DNA from: Planctomycetota bacterium
Lineage (GTDB): Bacteria; Planctomycetota; Phycisphaerae; Phycisphaerales; UBA1924
DNA: 64,000 nucleotides
Reading direction: 5' to 3'
Assembly (NCBI GenBank): GCA_020831805.1
Contig: JAFIFX010000006.1
Coordinates: 82,581 to 146,580, forward strand
Below, piece by piece: positions 58,513 through 64,000 of this stretch. How positions within the stretch are numbered: the stretch's first letter is position 1; every line of letters begins with the position of its first letter. The notes below the pieces were generated by a model. The model saw only the letters and a program-made list of their open reading frames with translations. It had not been told where the DNA came from and did no database searches. Position numbers and translations under genes: made by a program.

Positions 58513-59255
58513 CCGAACCGTACCCGGTTGGTCAGCGTCCCGATCCCATCGATCTCCACCTCCACCGTGTCCCCGTCCTGCAGCCACACCGGCGGCGTCC
58601 GCGCCATCCCCACCCCCGAGGGCGTCCCGGTCAGGATCACCGTCCCCGCCTCCAGCGTCATCCCCCGCGACAGGTCCGCGATCAGCCGGGCCACCGGGAA
58701 GATCATGTCCGCCGTCGTCCCGTCCTGCATCGTCTCCCCGTTCACGCGGCACCGCACCCGCAGCCCCTGCGGATCCTCGATCCCCCCCGCCCCCGCCGCC
58801 CCCGCCGGCACCACCGCCGGCCCCAGCGGGCAGAAAGTATCAAACGACTTCCCCCGCCAGAACTGCCCGCCCGACCCCTGCTTCTGCCACCACCGCGCCG
58901 AGACATCATTCGCGCAGCAATACCCCAGCACGGCCGACAGGGCCTCCGACTCCGGAATATCCCGCACCGCCCGGCCCAGGATCACCCCCAGCTCGGCCTC
59001 GAAATCCGTCTGGTTCCCGCCGTGGTCAGGGTCCCGAGCCACCTGCGGCACCACGATCTCATCCCCCGACAGGCACAGACTGCCCGGGTTCTTGGTGAAA
59101 ACCATCGGCCGGTCCGGCACCGCCGCCGCCTGCTCCCGGGCGTGCTCGGCGTAGTTCCGCCCGATGCCGAGGATGGTGCGGATGGGGAGCGGGCCGGAGG
59201 GGGTCTGGACGGCGATGCCGCCCTGGTCGCGGAGGAGGGGGAGGGGGTTGGGCAT
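58509..59255 (-). CDS. Fumarylacetoacetate hydrolase family protein
   Basis: The family cleaves carbon-carbon bonds of beta-diketones or decarboxylates. The 248-residue protein shows LGIGRNYAEHAREQ, MVFTKNPGSLCLSGDE, DFEAELGVILGRAV (Asp/Glu metal ligands), YCCANDVSARWWQK, KSFDTFCPLGPAVV, GTVILTGTPSGVGMAR and GDTVEVEIDGIGTLTNRV. All expected metal-ligand motifs are present; length typical of the small FahA-like proteins. It overlaps the permease gene by four bases, a pairing with no known logic. Substrate not assignable. Confidence 0.9.
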   Translation of the reverse strand: MPNPLPLLRDQGGIAVQTPSGPLPIRTILGIGRNYAEHAREQAAAVPDRPMVFTKNPGSLCLSGDEIVVPQVARDPDHGGNQTDFEAELGVILGRAVRDIPESEALSAVLGYCCANDVSARWWQKQGSGGQFWRGKSFDTFCPLGPAVVPAGAAGAGGIEDPQGLRVRCRVNGETMQDGTTADMIFPVARLIADLSRGMTLEAGTVILTGTPSGVGMARTPPVWLQDGDTVEVEIDGIGTLTNRVRFG

Positions 59256-59283
59256 GGCGGGATCCTTGGCACGATGGCGGCAA

Positions 59284-59343
59284 GGTGGCACAGGCGTCCC
59301 GCCTGTACTCAAACAGCCCCGCAGCCGGGACCCCCGTGCCACC
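59284..59343. repeat. Palindromic intergenic repeat (GGTGGCAC/GTGCCACC)
   Basis: A 60-base element with an 8-base perfect inverted repeat at its ends (59284-59291 and 59336-59343) and inner complementary words (GGCGTCCC/GGGACCCCC-like). A similar sequence (containing GGCACAGGCGTCCCGCCTGT) is, from memory, a common intergenic repeat in planctomycete genomes. It lies upstream of the FAH gene in its own leader. Confidence 0.5.
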
Positions 59344-59544
59344 GAAAGTTTTTGTCCAAGAGTTGAACCCGGACCCGCTGATTCCCCCTCGCTTTAAGCG
59401 GTCTTTTGGCACCATTTGGGTTGTGTTTGCACAGGATTTGCATTAGCCTCGCCAGGGGATCCAGATTTATTCTGATGGGTTTCCTGCAGCCCAGTCTGCA
59501 CACATCTTTCGAACCGCGGGTTTCTACCTGGGAGGGGTTTGGGC

Positions 59545-60837
59545 ATGCGAGTAAAACAGTTCAAGGTTGTGTTGTTCTCGGCGGTGGTGTGCGGCGAGGC
59601 TGCGGGACAGTGCGACCCTGCGACGCTGTTAGGACCCCAGACCCGCATACCCGCGGGCGATGGACCTACCCGTGTCTCACTGGGCGACCTGAACGGGGAC
59701 GGCATCCTCGACATGGTGGTTCTAAACTGGAACAGCGGCGACTTCAGCGTGATGCTTGGAAACGGGGACGGGACCTTCGCGCCACAGAACCGCTACGCCG
59801 CGGGCTCGAGTGCACGGGGCATATCGCTGGGCGATCTAAACGGGAACGGCATCCTCGATATGGTCCTCGCGAACGCGACCAGCGGCGACGTGAGCGTACT
59901 ACTTGGTAACGGGAACGGGACCTTCGCGACAGAAAACCGATATGCCGCGGGTGATGGACCGGGGGGCGTGTCTCTGGGCGACCTAACCGGGGACGGCAAT
60001 CTCGACATCGTGGTAGTAAATTATAGCAGCAAAGATGCGAGTGTGCTGCTGAACAACGGAGGCGGGACCTTCGCGCCCCAGATCACCTTTTCTGTGGGCG
60101 ATGGGCCAGTTAGTGTGTCGCTGGGCGACTTGGACGGGAACGACAACCTCGATATGGTGGTTGTAAACCTCAGCAGCAACGATGTGAGCGTGCTGCTGGG
60201 CAACGGGGATGGAACCTTCCAGCCACGCCAGGATTTTGCCAACCTCGAACGTCCCATTTCCGTGGCAATCGGTGACCTCAACGGCGACGGAGTGCCCGAT
60301 CTCGCCATCACAAACCTCAGGACAGGAACCAATGTAGGTAACAAAGTCAGCGTGCTGCTGGGCAACGGGGACGGGACCTTCGCGCCCCAGACCCTCTACA
60401 CCACGGGCAGTTCGCCGTCGGGCGTGTCGCTGGGGGACATGGACGGAGATGGCAATCTCGACATGGTCGTATCGAATAGGTTCAGTGGCGAAGTGAGCGT
60501 GCTGCTGGGCAACGGGGACGGGACTTTTGCGCCCCAGACCCGCTTCGACACGGGCAATGGACAGAGCGTGTCGCTGGGCGACCTTAACGGCAATGGAAAC
60601 CTCGATGTGGTCGTCCCGAACTTATCCAGCAATGATGTGAGTGTACTGCTGAATCAGTGTAGTTCGCCATGCCCGGCTGATTTCAACAACGACGGCGAAC
60701 TGAACTTCTTCGATGTCGCCGCCTTCCTGGTCGCTTTCAACAACGCGGACCCGATCGCGGATTTCAACGGCGACGGCCTCTTCAACTTCTTCGATTTCAG
60801 CGCCTTCCTCCATGCCTTCAACGCGGGCTGCCCGTAA
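59545..60837 (+). CDS. Secreted FG-GAP/VCBS repeat protein with paired dockerin-like tail
   Basis: The 430-residue exported protein carries seven repeats of the FG-GAP/VCBS type: a GD.NGDG.LD.VV element followed by a ..G.GDGTFAPQ.. element, repeated from about residue 35 to 370. Each repeat binds calcium with the DxNxDGxxD loop. It has a weak signal peptide (VVLFSAVVCGEAAG). Two EF-hand-like repeats (FNNDGELNFFD, FNGDGLFNFFD) close it, nearly identical to the tail of the metalloprotease at 41093. GGAGGGG precedes the ATG. Lower GC (about 58%) and near-identical DNA repeats suggest recent expansion. Probably a surface adhesion protein. Confidence 0.88.
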   Translation: MRVKQFKVVLFSAVVCGEAAGQCDPATLLGPQTRIPAGDGPTRVSLGDLNGDGILDMVVLNWNSGDFSVMLGNGDGTFAPQNRYAAGSSARGISLGDLNGNGILDMVLANATSGDVSVLLGNGNGTFATENRYAAGDGPGGVSLGDLTGDGNLDIVVVNYSSKDASVLLNNGGGTFAPQITFSVGDGPVSVSLGDLDGNDNLDMVVVNLSSNDVSVLLGNGDGTFQPRQDFANLERPISVAIGDLNGDGVPDLAITNLRTGTNVGNKVSVLLGNGDGTFAPQTLYTTGSSPSGVSLGDMDGDGNLDMVVSNRFSGEVSVLLGNGDGTFAPQTRFDTGNGQSVSLGDLNGNGNLDVVVPNLSSNDVSVLLNQCSSPCPADFNNDGELNFFDVAAFLVAFNNADPIADFNGDGLFNFFDFSAFLHAFNAGCP

Positions 60838-60862
60838 GCAGGGGCATTCCCTGATGCCCACC

Positions 60863-60889
60863 CCGCCCGGCCGCACACCGGGCGGATTT
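60863..60889 (+). terminator. Probable terminator after the VCBS protein gene
   Basis: An 8-bp perfect stem (CCGCCCGG/CCGGGCGG, loop of seven bases) is followed by ATTT then a T-poor sequence, 25 bases after the stop. The T-run is short, so confidence is moderate. Confidence 0.5.
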
Positions 60890-60940
60890 CTCAATGGGGC
60901 TGGCCGGGGTGCTGGCGGGGGCGCTCATCCAGCCCCCCAT

Positions 60941-60969
60941 TTGACCCCGCCCCCTCCCCCTCCTTCAAT
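60941..60969 (+). promoter_or_regulatory. Candidate sigma-70 promoter for rpsD
   Basis: TTGACC (5/6 to the -35 consensus) at 60941-60946 is separated by exactly 17 bases from TTCAAT (4/6) at 60964-60969. Transcription would begin near 60976, giving a leader of about 130 bases before rpsD. This is the best promoter-like pair near the gene. Confidence 0.5.
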
Positions 60970-61105
60970 AGAGGCCCCTCGGGCACCGTGCCCGGGCCAT
61001 CACGCCGGACCGAAGCCTCGGCCCCCCGGCAGGTCGCTGGACCCCCCCCAGCACCGCGTGACCGCCTCCGGCGGGCTGCGCGGACGGAAGTAAAGGATTC
61101 GCCCC

Positions 61106-61705
61106 ATGGCCACCTACACCGGCCCCAAGGTCAAGCTGTCCCGCCGCGTCGGCGTCCCCATCGCCGACATCCCCAAGCACACCAGCAAGCGCCAGCTCGT
61201 CGCCCCCGGCATGCACGGCTACCGCGGCCGCCGCCTGCGCGACTACGGCGTCCGCCTCGTCGAGAAGCAGAAGCTCCGCTATCACTACAACATCCTCGAG
61301 AAGCAGTTCGCCCGCACCGTCGACGAGGCCAAGCGCATGCGCGGCAACTCGGGCGACGTGCTGCTCCAGCTCCTCGAGCGCCGCCTCGACAACGTCATCC
61401 GCCGCATGGGCGTGGCCCGGACCATCTGGTCCGCCCGCCAGCTCGTCTCGCACGGCCATGTGCTGGTCAACGGCAAGAAGGTGGACATCCCCTCCTACCG
61501 CCTCAAGGTCGGCGACAAGGTGACCCTCAAGGACGACATCCAGAAGAACGCCCGCGAGAACATGGAGTCCCTGGGCGGGCACGAGGTGCCCGGCTGGATC
61601 GACTTCAACCCCTCGGAGCTGACCGCCCGGATCGTGGCCCTGCCCACCCCGGATCAGGTGCCCTTCGATGTGAACATGAACCTCATCATCGAGTTCTATC
61701 GTTAA
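61106..61705 (+). CDS. rpsD: 30S ribosomal protein uS4
   Basis: uS4 is a primary 16S rRNA binder and a fidelity protein. The 199-residue protein has YTGPKVKLSRRVGVPI at the start, KRQLVAPGMHGYRGRRLRDY, ARTVDEAKRMRGNSGDVLLQLLERRLDNVIRR, and S4-type RNA-binding domain (ARTIWSARQLVSHGHVLVNG, SYRLKVGDKVTL). Cysteines expected in zinc-type uS4 are absent. It stands alone, not in the usual rpsM-rpsK-rpsD-rpoA-rplQ cluster, and has its own promoter and terminator. Direct feedback regulation is possible but unproven. Confidence 0.96.
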   Translation: MATYTGPKVKLSRRVGVPIADIPKHTSKRQLVAPGMHGYRGRRLRDYGVRLVEKQKLRYHYNILEKQFARTVDEAKRMRGNSGDVLLQLLERRLDNVIRRMGVARTIWSARQLVSHGHVLVNGKKVDIPSYRLKVGDKVTLKDDIQKNARENMESLGGHEVPGWIDFNPSELTARIVALPTPDQVPFDVNMNLIIEFYR

Positions 61706-61756
61706 GACGGACGGCCCGCCGAACCGTCGCGAAAGACGGCGAGGATGACGACCACC

Positions 61757-61793
61757 GGGCCGTGGACGACGATGTCCGCGGCCCTTCTTCTTT
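61757..61793 (+). terminator. Rho-independent terminator after rpsD
   Basis: An 11-bp stem with one G-T pair (GGGCCGTGGAC/GTCCGCGGCCC, loop of six bases) is followed by a T/C-rich tail (TTCTTCTTT), 51 bases after the stop codon. Confidence 0.7.
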
Positions 61794-61838
61794 GGCGGAC
61801 GCACCGCGGACGCCCGGACAGCCCGACACGGAGCGGAC

Positions 61839-63866
61839 ATGCTCAAGTTCATTCGCAAGTTCCAGCTCGTCATCCTCGCCATCGGCGGCACCCTGCTGAT
61901 GGTCGTGTTCCTGCTCGAGCCGGTGCTGACCTCGTTCCAGCGCTCGCAGCTCAACCGGCCGGTGGCCCGGCTCGCCGACGGCGGTCGGATCACGCTGCTC
62001 GACACCGACCGCGCCCGGTCCGAGATCGACCTGGCCAGGCGGGTGGCCCCGGTGGTCTTCCTGCCGCGGGAGTTCGGCGGCCTGGGCCTGAGCCCGGACA
62101 GCGGCGCCACCAACGAGCACCTGTACCACTGGATCATGCTCGCCCGGCTCGCCGAGGAGGCGGGGCTGGTCGGCGGGGCGCAGGACGGACGCCAGCTCAT
62201 CGAGATGGAGCTCCAGGTCGAGATCCGCGAGCTCGCCCAGCAGCTCCAGTTCGCGCTGATGCAGGGCGCCGTGTCCTGGCAGGAGGCGCAGGAGCAACTC
62301 GGGATGTACGAGGACATGCGCCGCAGCCAGCTCTACCGCGAGGTCGCCGCCACCGCGAGCTACTCGCGCACCGCGACCGAGGACGACATCTGGCGCGCCC
62401 TGGCCCGGTTCATGGGCGCCTACCGGCTCGTGCGGCTCTACAACAGCGCCCCCGCGTTCTCCCCCGCCGGGGCGATCGCCGGGCTGCGGGAACTGGGCGA
62501 CTCGATCGCCGTGGACGCGGCCCTGATCCCCGGCAGCGTGCTGGGGGCCGGCCTGCCGGACCCGGACGAGTCGGAGCTCGAATCCTTCTTTGAGCCCCGC
62601 GCGGGCCTGCAGCCCGACGAGGACGAGTTCGGCGTCGGCTACGCCCAGCCGGCGCGGGTCCGCATGGGCTGGCTCGTGCTCTCACGCGAGGATTTCAACG
62701 CGGCCGTGGAGATCGACCGCGTCGAGCTGCGCAAGATGTGGGAGCTGGACAGCCGCAAGCCGGAGAACCAGCGCGAGTACCCCGGCGACTTCGCCTCGGA
62801 GCGTGCGAACCTCGAGCGGGCCTTCCGGGCCGAGCGGGTCGATCAGCTGATGGTCGAGGCCGACCGGGTGATCCGCGCCCAGGTCCTCCAGGCGACCCGC
62901 GCGCTGCCCCGCGAGGACGGACGCCTGCAGCTGCCCGAAAACTGGGCCAGCATCCGCCCGAGCCTGGACACCATCGCCGAGGCGGTCGTGACCCGGCTGG
63001 GCGAGCAGGGCGTGCCCCTGCGGACGCCGACCGTCGAGATCCGCGACGACGCGTGGCTGAGCAGCCAGCAACTGGCACAGATCCCGGGCGTCGGCAACTC
63101 GTTCTTCCGCGTGGGATCCCGGACACTGCTGACGCAGGAGATCCCCACGCTGATCCGCGAGAACGGGCTCCTGCCCGATCTCAATCTGCAGGTCGGCGTG
63201 CCGCTGGTGGATCCCGCCGCGACGGACCAGAACGGCAACCGCTACTACCTGCTCGTCTTCGCCCACCGCGAGGCCGGGCCGGCGCGATCGATCGATGACG
63301 CCGGACGCCGGCGGGTGATCGACGACTACAAGTCGCTGGAAGGCTACCGCGGGCTGCTCACGATGCTCGACGGGCTGAACGAGCTGGCCTCGGCCGAGGG
63401 CGGCGTGCGGGCCGCCGTGGACCGCGTCATGGAGAACGCCGACCCCTCACGAGTGGTCCGGCCCGGCGTCCTGCGGAACATCCGCGTCAGCTCCCTGCAG
63501 GTGGCCCCGAGCGTCCAGGCCCGCAATGTGGACCCCCGGCTCAACGACGAACGCTTCCGCCGTGCGGTCCTCGAGGCGGCGGAGGGCATCGACCCACTGA
63601 CCCCCCCGGAGAACCTCGCCGACGATCCGCGCGGCTTGGCCGTGGCCCTGCCCTCGTCCCGATCGGTGGCTGTGGCCCGCATCATCGCGCCGCGCCCGTT
63701 CACCACGGAGGACTTCACCAGCAATGTGCAGACCGCGCTGGGTTTCCTGACGAACCGGACACTGCAAACCGCCCTGGAAGGCGAGGACGCCGAAGACCCC
63801 TTCTCCTACGAGGTCCTCCGCCAGCGTTTCGGCCTCGAGCCGATCGGCGACCAGCAGGACCTCTGA
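61839..63866 (+). CDS. Membrane-anchored SurA/PpiD-like protein
   Basis: The 675-residue protein has one N-terminal membrane anchor (LVILAIGGTLLMVVFLLEPVLT, residues 9-30) and a large periplasmic part with long helices (EMELQVEIRELAQQLQFALM, EQLGMYEDMRRSQLYREVA) resembling the N-terminal chaperone domain of SurA/PpiD, the peptidyl-prolyl isomerase chaperones. A PPIase signature (rotamase) is not recognisable. It may assist outer membrane or surface protein folding. No clear partner lies in the window beyond rpsD. Placement in this family rests on overall architecture, not a motif. Confidence 0.55.
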   Translation: MLKFIRKFQLVILAIGGTLLMVVFLLEPVLTSFQRSQLNRPVARLADGGRITLLDTDRARSEIDLARRVAPVVFLPREFGGLGLSPDSGATNEHLYHWIMLARLAEEAGLVGGAQDGRQLIEMELQVEIRELAQQLQFALMQGAVSWQEAQEQLGMYEDMRRSQLYREVAATASYSRTATEDDIWRALARFMGAYRLVRLYNSAPAFSPAGAIAGLRELGDSIAVDAALIPGSVLGAGLPDPDESELESFFEPRAGLQPDEDEFGVGYAQPARVRMGWLVLSREDFNAAVEIDRVELRKMWELDSRKPENQREYPGDFASERANLERAFRAERVDQLMVEADRVIRAQVLQATRALPREDGRLQLPENWASIRPSLDTIAEAVVTRLGEQGVPLRTPTVEIRDDAWLSSQQLAQIPGVGNSFFRVGSRTLLTQEIPTLIRENGLLPDLNLQVGVPLVDPAATDQNGNRYYLLVFAHREAGPARSIDDAGRRRVIDDYKSLEGYRGLLTMLDGLNELASAEGGVRAAVDRVMENADPSRVVRPGVLRNIRVSSLQVAPSVQARNVDPRLNDERFRRAVLEAAEGIDPLTPPENLADDPRGLAVALPSSRSVAVARIIAPRPFTTEDFTSNVQTALGFLTNRTLQTALEGEDAEDPFSYEVLRQRFGLEPIGDQQDL

Positions 63867-64000
63867 TATGGATCTCGCGTGAAACTCGTGCGTGGACCGC
63901 GATAGAGAGAGGGCCGCGAGCCGCGATGCGCCGAGCCTGAAAGAAGCCCTGAGCGTCAGCGACGGGGACGAGCGCACCGGGCGCCGGCCACGCATTTCTC
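63867..64000. other. Noncoding end of window with a possible dispersed repeat
   Basis: After the last gene, 134 bases remain. I see no gene. A segment near 63937-63970 (GCCCTGAGCGTCAGCGACGGGG) resembles words often repeated between planctomycete genes, an impression from memory only. Confidence 0.2.

Noticed and set aside
59286..59343. Intrinsic terminator in the FAH-gene upstream region
   Set aside because: The inverted repeat has a long spacer and no T-run; it fits a dispersed palindromic element better.

Overview
The window looks like chromosomal DNA of a GC-rich (roughly two-thirds G+C) planctomycete, most likely class Phycisphaerae. The evidence is the mix of universal bacterial genes with lineage-typical traits: two secreted proteins ending in the same paired dockerin-like repeat (FNNDG..NFFD), a 60-residue MJ0042-style zinc-ribbon protein, a coiled-coil giant lipoprotein, a ThiD2-ThiE fusion, and many secreted peptidases. 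This assignment is inferred from protein character only; no search was run. I saw no CRISPR array, insertion sequence, prophage or rRNA.

Region 1 (1-10053, minus strand) is the S10-spc ribosomal protein operon, read from high to low coordinate: rpsJ, rplC, rplD, rplW, rplB, rpsS, rplV, rpsC, rplP, rpmC, rpsQ, rplN, rplX, rplE, rpsN, rpsH, rplF, rplR, rpsE and the start of rplO. Order is canonical, but rpmD (L30) is missing between rpsE and rplO, a terminator-like hairpin separates rpsJ from rplC, about 350 nt separate rplC from rplD, uL22 carries an N-terminal Xre-like helix-turn-helix domain, uS5 has an RGG-rich tail, and the short uS14 has lost zinc-ligand cysteines.

Region 2 (10367-32578) is mixed housekeeping: a secreted unknown protein, a lipoprotein M28 peptidase, ruvB, a coiled-coil protein, the purA-uppS-cdsA run, a small zinc ribbon, an FHA protein, hemW, an RluA pseudouridine synthase coupled to 6-phosphogluconolactonase, thiD2-thiE coupled to an M16 protease, an M42 peptidase, ygfZ, a Tat-exported alkaline phosphatase, a phospholipase-D-type cardiolipin synthase, and ribD coupled to a divergent RNase HII-like protein.

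Region 3 (32795-47406) holds a 918-residue coiled-coil lipoprotein, tRNA-Leu(CAG), an orphan SUKH-type protein of lower GC, recA, two small single-span membrane proteins, an S10 serine carboxypeptidase, rpmE (bL31, also cysteine-poor), a secreted matrixin-like metalloprotease with dockerin-like tail, and metH.

Region 4 (47407-57426, minus) is a tightly overlapping six-gene glycan operon: GT2, a CgeB-like glycosyltransferase, a GT-B enzyme, a four-domain protein (pyruvyl transferase, two methyltransferases, glycosyltransferase), a GT9 heptosyltransferase-like enzyme and a methyltransferase. It probably builds and decorates a surface glycan.

Region 5 (57538-64000) has an orphan FecCD permease coupled to a fumarylacetoacetate-hydrolase-family enzyme, a palindromic intergenic repeat, a lower-GC FG-GAP/VCBS repeat protein with the dockerin-like tail, rpsD standing alone with a good promoter and terminator, and a membrane-anchored SurA/PpiD-like protein. 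Across the window the tetranucleotide ACGT appears strongly depleted, visible as a switch from NAC to NAT codons before valine.
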